From Fusobacterium gastrosuis (GTDB taxonomy: Bacteria; Fusobacteriota; Fusobacteriia; Fusobacteriales; Fusobacteriaceae): 64,000 nucleotides of DNA. Below the pieces are notes generated by a model, which saw nothing but the letters and a program-made list of their open reading frames with translations, was not told the DNA's origin and ran no database searches. This document shows, piece after piece, positions 19,815-29,751 of this stretch (positions are counted from its first letter, which is position 1; each line of letters starts with the position of its first letter). The translations under genes were made by a program, and so were the position numbers. The DNA is taken from the NCBI RefSeq assembly GCF_900095285.1, contig NZ_LT607734.1:1674001-1738000 (forward strand). Direction: 5' to 3'.

Positions 19815-20650
19815 AGAATTTTTCCTCCCTTGTCTTTTTGATAACGAATCCATAACACTACTATAACAATAACTGATGTAATCATTTTTAAATCACTAGC
19901 ATTCATTCCTAATGATAAAGTAATAGCAATAACTCCTCTATAAAACATTGAACCTATTATTGCTATTGTTGTACCTACCTGTCTTTTCCTTCTACTGAAC
20001 AATGTATCACCAATTATTATAGATGCTAAACCTATAACTATTGTTCCTGTTCCCATTCCTACATCTGCAAAGCCTTGATACTGTGCTAGTATTGCCCCTG
20101 ATAATGCTACAAAAGCATTAGATATCATCAAACCATATATCTTGTATTTTTTTTCATCTAAACCTAATGACGTTATTAAATTTTCATTATCACCCAAAGC
20201 TTTTAATGCAAAACCAAATTTTGTTTTTAATAAAAAGTCTAAAATAATTTTTGCTGCCAAAATTAAAGCAACTATTGTTATCATCATAGAATAATCTGTA
20301 TTAAATATATTTTCCTCTTCAAATAACGGGATATTTGATTTCCCCATTATTCTTAAATTAATACTGTATAGTGCTGTCATAACAAGTATCCCTGCAAGTA
20401 GGTCTTTTACTTTTAACTTTACATGTATTACTCCTGTAACTGCTCCTGCTAGAGCTCCTGCCAATATTGCAACCAACAATGTTAAATATGGATTTATCCC
20501 TAATGTCAAAAGTTTTGCAGACACTGCTGCACCTAATGGAAAACTCCCATCAACCGTCATATCTGGGAAATTCAATATTCTAAATGATATATATACTCCT
20601 AATACCATAATTGCAAATATTAGGCTCTGTTCTATTGTTGCTTGTAACAT
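19811..20650 (-). CDS. ABC transporter permease (branched-chain/TrpY-like)
   Basis: 279-residue polytopic inner-membrane protein with about eight hydrophobic segments. It belongs to the BPD_transp_2 family (LivH/RbsC type): FRILNFPDMTVDGSFPLGAA, GALAGAVTGVIHVKLKVKDLLAGILVMTALYS and VGMGTGTIVIGLASIIIGDTL are characteristic. It sits between the binding protein genes and the ATPase, overlapping the latter by ATGA. A hairpin precedes it, probably setting its expression below that of the binding protein. Confidence 0.9.
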   Translation of the reverse strand: MLQATIEQSLIFAIMVLGVYISFRILNFPDMTVDGSFPLGAAVSAKLLTLGINPYLTLLVAILAGALAGAVTGVIHVKLKVKDLLAGILVMTALYSINLRIMGKSNIPLFEEENIFNTDYSMMITIVALILAAKIILDFLLKTKFGFALKALGDNENLITSLGLDEKKYKIYGLMISNAFVALSGAILAQYQGFADVGMGTGTIVIGLASIIIGDTLFSRRKRQVGTTIAIIGSMFYRGVIAITLSLGMNASDLKMITSVIVIVVLWIRYQKDKGGKIL

Positions 20651-20690
20651 TTTTAGCTCCTTTAAATTTTTAAATTTTTTTATAAGAGTT

Positions 20691-20708
20691 AGCCGACAAA
20701 AGTCGGCT
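20691..20708 (-). terminator. intra-operon hairpin between binding protein and permease genes
   Basis: GC-rich stem AGCCGAC / GTCGGCT with an AAAA loop, 12 nt after the binding-protein stop. There is no immediate T-run on the minus strand, so it fits an attenuating or mRNA-protecting hairpin that keeps binding-protein transcripts abundant. Confidence 0.6.
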
Positions 20709-20720
20709 TTCTTGGTCTAA

Positions 20721-21650
20721 TTAATATTTTATTGCTCCTTTAAGTGCAGGATTATCTAAAGATACTCCTAAAGTTTTTGCTGTCTTTTCATTTACAACTA
20801 ATTTATTTTCTTTTAATCCTTCAACTTTTATGTCTTTAGGATTTTTTCCGTTTAATATTTCTACTATTCTTTCTCCTGTTTGATATCCTAATTTTTCATA
20901 GTCTATACTTTGAGTTGTTAGTGATCCTTTTTTAACAAGTTCTTCTTCTGAAGCTATTGTCGGAACTTTCTTTTGTAGAGCTTTTTTATTTACCAAAGTT
21001 ATGGCTGACGAAACTAAGTTATCAGTTGGTAAGTATAGTACATCTACTTGTTCAAGTAGTGAATTTAATGCTAAGTTTATATCATTTACTGTATTAACAC
21101 CTTTTTCTACAACCTTTAATCCATTTGATTCTGCAATTTTGCTGAACTCTTTTAAAATTACTAATGAGTTTTGTTCACTTGGATTATATAGAAATCCTAT
21201 TTTTTTTGCCTTAGGAAATAAATCTTTAGTTAACTTCACTTGTTCTTTTAAAGGAGAAGCATCCAAAGTTCCTGTAATATTATCTCCTTTCAATCCGGCA
21301 GCCACATTATCTGTAACTGCTGTAAAGACTATCGGTATATCTTTTGTTGCATTAAGAGCTGCCTGTGCTGATGGTGTTGATATTGCTACTATCATGTCTT
21401 TCTTAGATGATACAAAAGATTTAGCTATTAACTGTGCTGTTCCAAAATCTCCTTGTGCTGATTGAAATTCAATTTTTATTTTTTTATTTGGTGCTTTTTC
21501 TTTTAATGCTCTTTCAATTCCATTTCTTGCTGCATCTAACGCTGGATGTTCTACTATTTGAGTAATTCCAATTTTTATTTCTTTTTCTGCTGCTACTGAT
21601 AGGCTTGATAATCCAAGAACTAATGCCAATGTTGTTAATATCTTTTTCAT
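20721..21650 (-). CDS. ABC transporter substrate-binding protein (TrpX/DUF534 family), copy 1
   Basis: 309 residues, exported: signal peptide MKKILTTLALVLGLSSLSVA then AEKEIKIGITQIVEHPALDA, the diagnostic start of the ABC_sub_bind family (PF04392). Conserved blocks FVSSKKDMIVAISTPSAQAAL and GFLYNPSEQNSL are present. The ATG used has GGAGG 8 nt upstream. It shares long identical stretches with the gene just upstream (21842-22771), so the two arose by tandem duplication. Family members bind tryptophan, tyrosine or other amino acids; the ligand cannot be assigned here. A TGTGATAGAAT extended -10 lies upstream, so copy 1 has its own promoter. Confidence 0.88.
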   Translation of the reverse strand: MKKILTTLALVLGLSSLSVAAEKEIKIGITQIVEHPALDAARNGIERALKEKAPNKKIKIEFQSAQGDFGTAQLIAKSFVSSKKDMIVAISTPSAQAALNATKDIPIVFTAVTDNVAAGLKGDNITGTLDASPLKEQVKLTKDLFPKAKKIGFLYNPSEQNSLVILKEFSKIAESNGLKVVEKGVNTVNDINLALNSLLEQVDVLYLPTDNLVSSAITLVNKKALQKKVPTIASEEELVKKGSLTTQSIDYEKLGYQTGERIVEILNGKNPKDIKVEGLKENKLVVNEKTAKTLGVSLDNPALKGAIKY

Positions 21651-21841
21651 AGTGTTTTCCTCCATTTATTTTCTTATTGGGAGCATTCTATCACATTAAA
21701 CATTAGTATGATAGATAACAATTAAAAATCTTTTTTGTTCGTATTTCATTTTTATTTTTTATTTATTTTCAATGGTTTAATAAATAATTTTATTTAAAAG
21801 TTTGTAGGTATATATCCATTAAGTTTTTACTCAATTTATTT

Positions 21842-22771
21842 TTAATACAATACTGCATTTTTTAATTTAGTGTTATTTAAGTCAATTTTATAAGTTTGAG
21901 CTGCTTTTTTATTTATAATTAAAGTTGTTTCTTTTAGAGTTTCTACTGGAATCGCTTTAGGATTTTTTCCATTTAATATTTCTACTATCCTTTCTCCTGT
22001 TTGATATCCTAACTTTTCATAGTCTATGCTTTCTGTTGCTAAAGCTCCTTTTTTTACTATATCTTCAATAGAAGAAATAACCGGAACTTTTTTCCTATTT
22101 GCTTTTTGTAATACTAAGCTGGCTGATGACACTACTAAATTATCTGTTGGTATATAAAGTACATCTATTTGTCCTAATAATGAATCTATTGCTAAATTGA
22201 TATCATTCACTGAACTTACACCTTTTTCTACAACAGTTAGTCCTTTTACTTTCGCAATTTCATTGAACTTCTTTAAAAGTAGAAGTGAATTTTGTTCACT
22301 TGGGTTATATAAAAAGCCTACTTTTTTTGCTTTTGGTAATATATCATTTATTAAAGATATTTGTTTATCAAGAGGTGACATATCAGAAGTTCCTGTGATA
22401 TTATCCCCTTTTAATCCCGCACTTGCTCCATCTGTAACCGCTGTATAAACTATTGGAATAGTTTTAGTTGCATTAAGAGCTGCTTGTGCTGATGGTGTTG
22501 ATATTGCTACTATCATATCTTTTTTAGATGACACATAAGATTTAGCTATTAACTGTGCTGTTCCAAAATCTCCTTGTGCTGATTGGTACTCAATTTTTAC
22601 TTTTTTTTCTGGAGCCTTATCTTTTATAGCTTTTTCAATTCCTTTTCTCGCTGCATCTAATGATGGATGTTCCACTATTTGTGTCACTCCTATTTTAATT
22701 TCTTTTTCTGCTGATACTGTTAAAGTTGATAAACCTAAAGTTAATCCTAAAATTGTTAATAATTTTTTCAT
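21842..22771 (-). CDS. ABC transporter substrate-binding protein (TrpX/DUF534 family), copy 2
   Basis: 309 residues, same length and architecture as its downstream neighbour: signal peptide MKKLLTILGLTLGLSTLTVSA, then EKEIKIGVTQIVEHPSLDA, and YVSSKKDMIVAISTPSAQAAL. Differences cluster in the ligand-facing parts (for example 'TDGASAGLKGDNITGTSDMSP' versus 'TDNVAAGLKGDNITGTLDASP') and in the C-terminal third. Divergence there suggests a second substrate fed to the same permease and ATPase. ATG preceded by AGGAGG. TATGGTATTAT upstream is a likely extended -10. Confidence 0.87.
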   Translation of the reverse strand: MKKLLTILGLTLGLSTLTVSAEKEIKIGVTQIVEHPSLDAARKGIEKAIKDKAPEKKVKIEYQSAQGDFGTAQLIAKSYVSSKKDMIVAISTPSAQAALNATKTIPIVYTAVTDGASAGLKGDNITGTSDMSPLDKQISLINDILPKAKKVGFLYNPSEQNSLLLLKKFNEIAKVKGLTVVEKGVSSVNDINLAIDSLLGQIDVLYIPTDNLVVSSASLVLQKANRKKVPVISSIEDIVKKGALATESIDYEKLGYQTGERIVEILNGKNPKAIPVETLKETTLIINKKAAQTYKIDLNNTKLKNAVLY

Positions 22772-22910
22772 GTTACTTCCTCCTGAATTTTTATTTGAAA
22801 GAATAATACCATATAAGTAACTAAAAAGGGTAGATAACAATTTATTTTTTATATCTGTTCTATTCTATTTAAACTTTTTCTTTTATTTTCAATAATTTTA
22901 TATTTTTAAT

Positions 22911-22957
22911 AAAAAAAGTTTGTAGGGAACTTTCATTAAATGTTCCTACAAACTTTG
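22911..22957 (-). terminator. intrinsic terminator of the purine operon
   Basis: Long stem AAAGTTTGTAGGAAC / GTTCCCTACAAACTTT (one bulge) followed by a T7 run on the minus strand, 27 nt after the purD stop. Confidence 0.92.
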
Positions 22958-22983
22958 TTATGTTTTAGTTATTTTTATTTTTT

Positions 22984-24246
22984 CTATTTTATCAAACCTA
23001 TATCTTTTCTAAAATACTTATCTTTAAATTGAATTTTTTCCAGTTCTTTGTATGCTATTTCTCTAGCTTTTTCTGCAGAGTTTTGAACAGATACCACATT
23101 TAAAACTCTTCCCCCATTAGTTGTAAAATTATTTCCACTTTCTTTTACTCCTGCAAAGAAAACTTTTGCATCTCTATTATTTTCAAATTTTTCCAAACCT
23201 GAAATTATATTTCCTTTTTCATATTTTACTGGATATCCACCTGCTGCAAGCACTACACAACATGAAGCTGAATTTTTCCATTTAATATCAAAATTTTCTA
23301 ATTTTCTATCAATTGCAGCTTCTATCAATTCTAAATAATCACTTTCAAGTAATGGAAGCACAGCCTGAGTTTCTGGATCTCCCATTCTCATATTGTATTC
23401 AAGTAAATAAACCTCTCCTCTAGCTATCATAAGTCCAAAGAAAATAATTCCACAAAAATCAAATTTTTCTTCTTTTATTCCTTTTAATGTTGGTTCTAAG
23501 ATATCTCTTACAAATTTTTCTTCAACTTCTTTTGTATAATATGGATTTGGAGAAATTACTCCCATGCCACCTGTGTTTAATCCTTGTTCCCCTTCAGATA
23601 TTTTTTTGTGATCCTTTGCCGACAAAAAAGGCAGTATAACTTTTGAATCAGTTATAGACAATATAGAAACTTCTACTCCGTCAAGAAACTCTTCAATCAC
23701 AACAGTATCTCCCGCACTTGCAAAAATTTTATTAGTCATAATCTCATCTAAAGCTTCAAGAGCTTCTTTTTCATTTTGACATATTATAACACCTTTCCCA
23801 GCGGCAAGCCCACTTGCCTTTATAACTACCGGATAAGACATTTCTTCTAAGTATTTTATTGCTTTTTCCTTTTCAGTAAAAGATTTATATTTAGCAGTTT
23901 TAACTCCATATTTTTGCATAAAATCTTTAGCAAAAGCTTTTGACCCTTCTAACATAGCGACTTTTTTATCTGGCCCAAATATTTTTAAACCTTTTTCATG
24001 AAACTTATCAACTATTCCATCAACTAAAAGTTCTTCACTACCTACTATTGTCAAGTCTATTTTCTCTTGCTCTGCAAATTTTAATATATCATCTGTTGCT
24101 GATATATTTATATTTTCACAATTTTTTATAACTTTATTATAGGCATTTCCAGGTGCAGCGAAAATTTTATTTACTTTCTCATTTTGAGAAATTTTCCAAG
24201 CTATTGCATGTTCTCTTCCACCTGCTCCAACTATTAATATTTTCAT
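22984..24246 (-). CDS. purD: phosphoribosylamine-glycine ligase
   Basis: ATP-grasp enzyme joining glycine to phosphoribosylamine (second step of purine synthesis). 420 residues: GAGGREHAIAWK at the N terminus, KASGLAAGKGVI (ATP-grasp loop), GGMGVISPNPYY, and EYNMRMGDPETQA carrying metal-binding residues. The ATG used is the second of two; the first abuts the GGAGA ribosome site. Last gene of the purine operon, 18 nt after purH, followed by the operon terminator. Confidence 0.97.
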   Translation of the reverse strand: MKILIVGAGGREHAIAWKISQNEKVNKIFAAPGNAYNKVIKNCENINISATDDILKFAEQEKIDLTIVGSEELLVDGIVDKFHEKGLKIFGPDKKVAMLEGSKAFAKDFMQKYGVKTAKYKSFTEKEKAIKYLEEMSYPVVIKASGLAAGKGVIICQNEKEALEALDEIMTNKIFASAGDTVVIEEFLDGVEVSILSITDSKVILPFLSAKDHKKISEGEQGLNTGGMGVISPNPYYTKEVEEKFVRDILEPTLKGIKEEKFDFCGIIFFGLMIARGEVYLLEYNMRMGDPETQAVLPLLESDYLELIEAAIDRKLENFDIKWKNSASCCVVLAAGGYPVKYEKGNIISGLEKFENNRDAKVFFAGVKESGNNFTTNGGRVLNVVSVQNSAEKAREIAYKELEKIQFKDKYFRKDIGLIK

Positions 24247-24264
24247 TATCATTCTCCTATTAAA

Positions 24265-25773
24265 TTAATGTTTAAAATGTCTTAATTTGCTGAATATCAT
24301 TGAAATATTATTTTTATCACATTCATCTATTGATTCTTGATCTTTTAATGAACCACCTGGTTGAACTATTGCAGAAACTTTATTCTTAGCTACTAATTCT
24401 ACAACATCTTTGAATGGGAAGAAAGCATCCGAAGCAAGAACTAAATTATCTTTACCAATTTTTTCTGCTCTTTCAACTGCTTTTTCTGCTGCCCAAATTC
24501 TACTTACTTCTCCACCACCTATACCCAATGTTTGTCCATCTTTTGCTATAACTATTGCATTTGATTTGACATACTTTACTACTTTTAAAGCGAATATTAA
24601 ATCTTTTTCCTGCTCTTGACTTGGCTTAGCCTTAGTCATAATTTCTAAATTTTCATATAATTCAGAATTTACATCTTGAACTAAAATTCCACCATCAACT
24701 TTGATATATTCTTTTTTATCACTAGGTTTTTTTGTACATTTAATAAGTCTTAAATTCTTTTTAGTTGTCAAAATTTCTAATGCTTCCTTAGAAAATTCAG
24801 GAGCAATTATTATTTCTAAAAATATTTTCTCTAATAATTTAGCAGTTTCTGCATTAACTTCTTTATTGAACGCAACTATCCCACCAAAAATTGAAATAGG
24901 ATCCGCATCATAGGCTTTTTGATATGCCATTTTTACACTTTCTGCTATTGCCACTCCACAAGGTGTAGAATGTTTAACCGCACAACAAGCTATTTCATTA
25001 AATTCAGATACAACTTTCCAAGCTAAATCCATATCTCTTACATTATTAAATGAAAGTTCTTTTCCATTTAATTGCTCAAAATCTTTCATTGCACCATCGG
25101 TCATATTATCTACATAATAAGCTGCCTTTTGATGAGAATTTTCTCCGTATCTCATTATTGATTCTTTTTTATATGATATAGTTAAATATTCTGGGAATTC
25201 TTCATTTAATAAAAATTGTGATATGGCTGCATCGTAAGCTGATGTTAAATTAAAAACTTTCCCAGCAAGTTTTTTTCTAGATTCAAAACTTACATTGCCT
25301 CTTTCATTAATTTCATTTTTTATAGCTTCATAATCTTTTATATCTGTTAAAACTACTACATCTTTAAAAGATTTTGCAGCAGACCTAAGCATAGTTGGTC
25401 CACCTATATCAATAAATTCTATTTTATCTTCAAATGATAACTCTTGTTTTACTTTTTCAAAGAAAGGATATAAATTTACTATAACATAGTCAATAGTATC
25501 TATATTTCTTTCTTTTAAAGTATTCATATGTTCCTTGTTATCTCTTAATGCTAAAATTCCACCATGAATATTTGGGTGCAATGTTTTTACCCTTCCGTCT
25601 AGCATTTCTTCAAATTTTGTAATCTTGCTTACTTCTATAACAGGTATATTATTTTCAAGTAAATACTTATATGTTCCACCTGTTGAAATAATTTCTATAT
25701 TTTTACTAACTAAAAAATTAGCTAAATCTAGAATTCCTGTTTTATCATAAACTGAAATTAAAGCTCTTTTCAT
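24265..25773 (-). CDS. purH: bifunctional AICAR formyltransferase / IMP cyclohydrolase
   Basis: Catalyses the last two steps to IMP. 502 residues: N-terminal MGS-like cyclohydrolase domain ([43 protein letters not shown]) and C-terminal transformylase domain ([43 protein letters not shown]). A 229-nt gap containing palindromic repeats separates it from purN, but no gene or clear terminator is there, so it probably remains in the operon. Confidence 0.97.
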   Translation of the reverse strand: MKRALISVYDKTGILDLANFLVSKNIEIISTGGTYKYLLENNIPVIEVSKITKFEEMLDGRVKTLHPNIHGGILALRDNKEHMNTLKERNIDTIDYVIVNLYPFFEKVKQELSFEDKIEFIDIGGPTMLRSAAKSFKDVVVLTDIKDYEAIKNEINERGNVSFESRKKLAGKVFNLTSAYDAAISQFLLNEEFPEYLTISYKKESIMRYGENSHQKAAYYVDNMTDGAMKDFEQLNGKELSFNNVRDMDLAWKVVSEFNEIACCAVKHSTPCGVAIAESVKMAYQKAYDADPISIFGGIVAFNKEVNAETAKLLEKIFLEIIIAPEFSKEALEILTTKKNLRLIKCTKKPSDKKEYIKVDGGILVQDVNSELYENLEIMTKAKPSQEQEKDLIFALKVVKYVKSNAIVIAKDGQTLGIGGGEVSRIWAAEKAVERAEKIGKDNLVLASDAFFPFKDVVELVAKNKVSAIVQPGGSLKDQESIDECDKNNISMIFSKLRHFKH

Positions 25774-25810
25774 TTATAAACTCCTTACTTTAAATGGTTC
25801 TACCGAAAGG

Positions 25811-25838
25811 TTCTAGGGCTTCGCCCTAGATACCCAAA
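25811..25838. repeat. palindromic intergenic repeat, copy 1
   Basis: TTCTAGGGCTTCGCCCTAGA followed by TACCCAAA. The hairpin stem is CTAGGGC / GCCCTAG. It matches copies at 30263-30290 and 30372-30396 and lies in the purN-purH gap. Confidence 0.8.
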
Positions 25839-25861
25839 AACACCTTTTTTTCTACCAAACA

Positions 25862-25890
25862 GTTCTAAGCTTTCTTGCTAGATACTCAAA
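25862..25890. repeat. palindromic intergenic repeat, degenerate copy
   Basis: GTTCTAAGCTTTCTTGCTAGA then TACTCAAA: same frame as the TTCTAGGGC...TAGATACCCAAA repeats, but with several substitutions that weaken the stem. It lies 50 nt after copy 1. Confidence 0.55.
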
Positions 25891-26002
25891 TATTTCCTTT
25901 AATTTTATTTTACTGAAACATTTTAAGTTTCTTAACTTATCTCTGTAAAATGATATTTTATTTTAATAAAGTTTTTTTAGAATTTCTCTTTGATATTCAA
26001 TT

Positions 26003-26551
26003 TTATTTAGTTATCAATCTTTTCACAACTCTTGGAAGTAGTATCCACTCTTTTTCTAAAACTAGCTTTTGAATTTCTTCAGGAGATTTTGCTCTGCTTA
26101 TATCAACTTTTTCTTGTTCAATTATTGCTCCTGCATCCACATCATTATTTACATAATGCACTGTACAACCACTTTCTTTTTCATTATTGGCAAAAACTGC
26201 TTGATGTACTTTTAAACCATGCATGCCAAAGCCTCCATACTTAGGTAAAAGTGATGGATGAATATTAATTATTCTATTTTCATATTTTTCTAAAATTTTT
26301 CCATCTAAAATCGATAAAAATCCAGCCAAAACAACTAGTTCTATTTTTCTCTCTTCCAATAATTTAAAAATTTCTTCTGAAATATTTATAATTTTTCTAT
26401 CAAACATAAAAAATGGTATGTTATTTTCTTTTGCAATATTTTCAGCTCCACAAATTCTGTCTGCAATAACACAATTAAGTTCTATACCATTTTTTATAAG
26501 TTGGTGCATATTTGAGCCACCACCTGAAACTAGAACAGCTATTTTAGACAT
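26003..26551 (-). CDS. purN: phosphoribosylglycinamide formyltransferase
   Basis: 10-formyl-THF-dependent GAR transformylase (third step). 182 residues: LVSGGGSNMHQLI, LVVLAGFLSIL and the catalytic stretch INIHPSLLPKYGGFGMHGLKVH (the NIHPSLLP asparagine/histidine), then GCTVHYVNNDVDAGAII with the catalytic Asp. The start overlaps the purM stop by 13 nt. Slightly shorter than E. coli PurN but complete. Confidence 0.96.
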   Translation of the reverse strand: MSKIAVLVSGGGSNMHQLIKNGIELNCVIADRICGAENIAKENNIPFFMFDRKIINISEEIFKLLEERKIELVVLAGFLSILDGKILEKYENRIINIHPSLLPKYGGFGMHGLKVHQAVFANNEKESGCTVHYVNNDVDAGAIIEQEKVDISRAKSPEEIQKLVLEKEWILLPRVVKRLITK

Positions 26552-27552
26552 AAGCTATTATCCCCTTTTTGAATGTACCCTATTTCATATGCATCTTCTC
26601 CAAGCTCTTTCAAAAATGCAATAATAGGTTCTACATCTTTTTCATCCACAACTAAAGTAAATCCTACTCCCATATTGAAAGTTCCAAACATTTCATTTAA
26701 TTCTATATTTCCTCTTTCCATAGCAATTTTAAAAATTTCTGGGACTCTTACTTTATCTTTAAATACAACAGGTGATAAATCTTTAGACATACAACGAGGT
26801 AAATTTTCAATAAGTCCTCCACCTGTAATATGTGCCATACCACTTACTTTAAATTTTTCAAGTAATGCCAAAATGGTTTTTACATATATTCTTGTTGGTG
26901 TTAGTAATATATCAGAAATTTTTTTAGTTCCATATTCTTTTAATGTTAATTCTTCATCATAATTATTAAATATCTTTCTAACTAAAGAATATCCATTACT
27001 ATGAAATCCACTTGATGGTATAGCTATAATTCTATCCCCTTCTTTTACTTTTGAACCATCAATTAAATTTTCTTTTTCTACAATCCCTACACAAAAACCA
27101 GCTATATCATAATCTCCTTCTTTATAAAATCCTGGCATTTCTGCAGTTTCTCCACCTACAAGTGCTGCTCCAGCTTGTAAACATCCCTCCGTTACACCTA
27201 AAACTAATTCAGCTGCTACATTTGCATCTAATTTCCCACAAGCCAAATAATCAAGGAAAAATAATGGCTTTGCACCATGACACAAAACATCATTTACACA
27301 CATAGCCACACAGTCTATTCCTACTGTATTATATTTTTTTTGTTTTAAAGCAATTTCTAACTTAGTCCCAACTCCATCAGTTCCTGAAATTAGAACAGGA
27401 TTTTTATATTGCCCTAATTCATACATAGCTCCAAAACTTCCTAAATTTGTAAGAACAGATTTATTATGAGTTTTTAAAACACTTTTTTTCATAAGCTCAA
27501 CAGCTCTGTACCCTTCTTCTTTATCTACACCAGATGCTTTATAAGTTGACAT
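26539..27552 (-). CDS. purM: phosphoribosylformylglycinamidine cyclo-ligase (AIR synthetase)
   Basis: ATP-dependent ring closure to AIR (fifth step). 337 residues: N-terminal SYKASGVDKEEGYRAV, SGTDGVGTKLEIA, GIDCVAMCVNDVLCHGAKPLFFLDYLA, VGGETAEMPGFY and MAHITGGGLIENLPR, all diagnostic of PurM. GGAGGAG lies 7 nt before the ATG. It overlaps purN by 13 nt and follows purF by 16 nt. Confidence 0.97.
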   Translation of the reverse strand: MSTYKASGVDKEEGYRAVELMKKSVLKTHNKSVLTNLGSFGAMYELGQYKNPVLISGTDGVGTKLEIALKQKKYNTVGIDCVAMCVNDVLCHGAKPLFFLDYLACGKLDANVAAELVLGVTEGCLQAGAALVGGETAEMPGFYKEGDYDIAGFCVGIVEKENLIDGSKVKEGDRIIAIPSSGFHSNGYSLVRKIFNNYDEELTLKEYGTKKISDILLTPTRIYVKTILALLEKFKVSGMAHITGGGLIENLPRCMSKDLSPVVFKDKVRVPEIFKIAMERGNIELNEMFGTFNMGVGFTLVVDEKDVEPIIAFLKELGEDAYEIGYIQKGDNSLCLK

Positions 27553-27568
27553 CTATACTCCTCCATTT

Positions 27569-28948
27569 TTAATTTATAGTACTTATTGGATAATCTCCAT
27601 TGAAACATGCTACACAACATTTTTTGCATGTCAATGTTTTAATCATATTATCTAAATCTAAATAATCTAAACTATCTGCATTTATTTCTTCTCTTATTTC
27701 ATCTATGGTCATTCTAGCAGCTATTAATTCTCCTCTATCTGCTGTATCAATTCCAAAATAACATGGATGTGTTACAGGTGGTGATGCTGACCTGAAGTGA
27801 ACTTCTTTTGCTCCTGCCCTTCTTAAAATATCAATTAATATTTTACTTGTTGTTCCTCTTACAAGAGAATCATCTACTACTACTACTCTTTTACCAGCTA
27901 TATTACTTTTAATTGGATTTAATTTTGCTAAAACAGCTTTTTCTCTCATGTCTTGAGTAGGTTGTATAAAAGTTCTTGCAACATATTTATTTTTTATAAG
28001 TCCATTACCATAAGGAATCTTACTTTCTTCTGCAAATCCTATTGCTGCCGGAACTCCAGAATCTGGGACTCCTATCACAACATCCGCTTCAACCTTCATC
28101 TGTCTTGCCAACATTCTTCCAGCTTCAACCCTAGCTAAATATACATCTATCCCATCCATAACTGAATCTGGTCTTGCAAAATATATATATTCAAATGAAC
28201 AAGGTGAGAATCTTCTATTATCAGTGTATCTTACACTTCTAAGACCTTCGTCATCAATAATGACCATTTCTCCCTCTTCTAAATCTCTTACGAATTTAGC
28301 AGATACAGCATCTAAAGCACAAGATTCAGAAGCAAGAACATAATCTCCATCATCTGTTACTCCAATACAAAGAGGTCTTATTCCATATGGATCTCTAACA
28401 CCAATTAGCTTATTTTCCATAACTATTGTTAAAGCATATGCACCTTTTATGGCATTTATACTATCTTTTATTGCTGCTTCATATCCTTTTGAAGATTTTC
28501 TAGCTATCATCTTTATTATAACTTCTGAATCAATAGAAGTTGTAAAAGTTGCTCCCGCATCTTCTAAAAGCTCTCTGATTGTGTTTGCATTAGTTAAATT
28601 TCCATTATGTGCAACAGCTATTTGTCCTAATTTAAACTTACTTTCTAAAGGTTGACAATTTTCTAATTTATTTCCACCACATGTTGAATATCTAACATGT
28701 CCAATTGCAATATTTCCTTCCATACTTTTCAAAATATCATCATTAAAGACAGTTGATACCAATCCCATATTTTTATGAGTTTTTAATTCTCCATTTTTTG
28801 ATACTGTTATTCCCGCACTTTCTTGTCCTCTGTGTTGTAAGGCAAAAAGTCCATAATATGCAAGAAGAGAAACATTTTTATCTCTATTTTTGGAATATAT
28901 TCCAAATACCCCACACTCTTCTTCCATCTTATCTTTTCTAAAAACCAT
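27569..28948 (-). CDS. purF: amidophosphoribosyltransferase
   Basis: Committing step of purine synthesis: glutamine plus PRPP to phosphoribosylamine. About 459 residues. Start MVFRKDKMEEE-CGVFGIY, with AGGAGG 8 nt upstream; the 11-residue propeptide must be removed to free Cys12 as the N-terminal nucleophile. The PRPP-binding loop VVVDDSLVRGTTSK is intact. C-terminal cysteines (LTCKKCCVACFNGDYP) match the Bacillus-type enzyme that carries an Fe-S cluster, which implies oxygen sensitivity. Confidence 0.97.
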   Translation of the reverse strand: MVFRKDKMEEECGVFGIYSKNRDKNVSLLAYYGLFALQHRGQESAGITVSKNGELKTHKNMGLVSTVFNDDILKSMEGNIAIGHVRYSTCGGNKLENCQPLESKFKLGQIAVAHNGNLTNANTIRELLEDAGATFTTSIDSEVIIKMIARKSSKGYEAAIKDSINAIKGAYALTIVMENKLIGVRDPYGIRPLCIGVTDDGDYVLASESCALDAVSAKFVRDLEEGEMVIIDDEGLRSVRYTDNRRFSPCSFEYIYFARPDSVMDGIDVYLARVEAGRMLARQMKVEADVVIGVPDSGVPAAIGFAEESKIPYGNGLIKNKYVARTFIQPTQDMREKAVLAKLNPIKSNIAGKRVVVVDDSLVRGTTSKILIDILRRAGAKEVHFRSASPPVTHPCYFGIDTADRGELIAARMTIDEIREEINADSLDYLDLDNMIKTLTCKKCCVACFNGDYPISTIN

Positions 28949-29007
28949 TATCAGTTTCCTCCTAGTCTTACTTAAGTTTAATGGCAAAATCGATAATTTT
29001 AAATTTA

Positions 29008-29721
29008 TTAGTTTTTTCCACCTAATCTTTTAAATATTTCTAAATATGCATCTTCAACATTTCCTAAATCTCTTCTAAATCTATCTTTATCTAATTTTTC
29101 TCCAGTTTCTTTATCCCAGAATCTACAAGTATCTGGAGTAATTTCATCTGCAAGTAAAATTTCTCCTTTAGAATTTTTCCCAAATTCAATTTTGAAGTCC
29201 ACCAATGTTATTCCTAACTTATCAAACTTTTCTTTCAATAAATTATTTATTTTAGCTGTTATTGCATATATTTCTGCTAATTCTTCATAAGTTGCTAATC
29301 CTAAAGCAACTGCATGGTGATCATTTATTAATGGATCTCCATATTCATCATTTTTATAACATATTTCAAATATTGTATTACTTGGTTTTGTTCCTTCTTT
29401 TATTCCTACTCTTTTAGCCATAGAACCTGCAATTAAATTTCTTGTTATAACTTCTAATGGGAATATTTTAACTTTTTGACATAATTGATCTCTATCATTT
29501 AGTTTTTTCACAAAATGAGTCTTTATTCCATTTTCTTCTAATAGTTTAAAAATTACTGTCGTAATTTCATTATTTAAAATTCCTTTATTATGTATAGTTC
29601 CTTTTTTTGCTCCATTTCCTGCTGTTGCATCATCCTTGTAGTGAACTATTACTAAATTTTCATCATCAGTTTTATATAATTGTTTTGCTTTTCCTTCATA
29701 AATAAATTCTCTTTTTTCCAT
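29008..29721 (-). CDS. purC: SAICAR synthetase (phosphoribosylaminoimidazole-succinocarboxamide synthase)
   Basis: ATP-dependent addition of aspartate to CAIR. 237 residues with the family signatures [44 protein letters not shown] and [10 protein letters not shown] plus [17 protein letters not shown] with a GGAGA site upstream, 30 nt after purE. Intact. Confidence 0.97.
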   Translation of the reverse strand: MEKREFIYEGKAKQLYKTDDENLVIVHYKDDATAGNGAKKGTIHNKGILNNEITTVIFKLLEENGIKTHFVKKLNDRDQLCQKVKIFPLEVITRNLIAGSMAKRVGIKEGTKPSNTIFEICYKNDEYGDPLINDHHAVALGLATYEELAEIYAITAKINNLLKEKFDKLGITLVDFKIEFGKNSKGEILLADEITPDTCRFWDKETGEKLDKDRFRRDLGNVEDAYLEIFKRLGGKN

Positions 29722-29751
29722 TTTCTTATCTCCTTTATAAATTAAATAGTA

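Noticed and set aside
22772..22910. T-box or other riboswitch before the TrpX-type genes, as in some Gram-positive trpXYZ operons.
   Set aside because: The leader between the purine terminator and the gene is too short, and no T-box sequence (AGGGTGGNACCGCG-like) is present.
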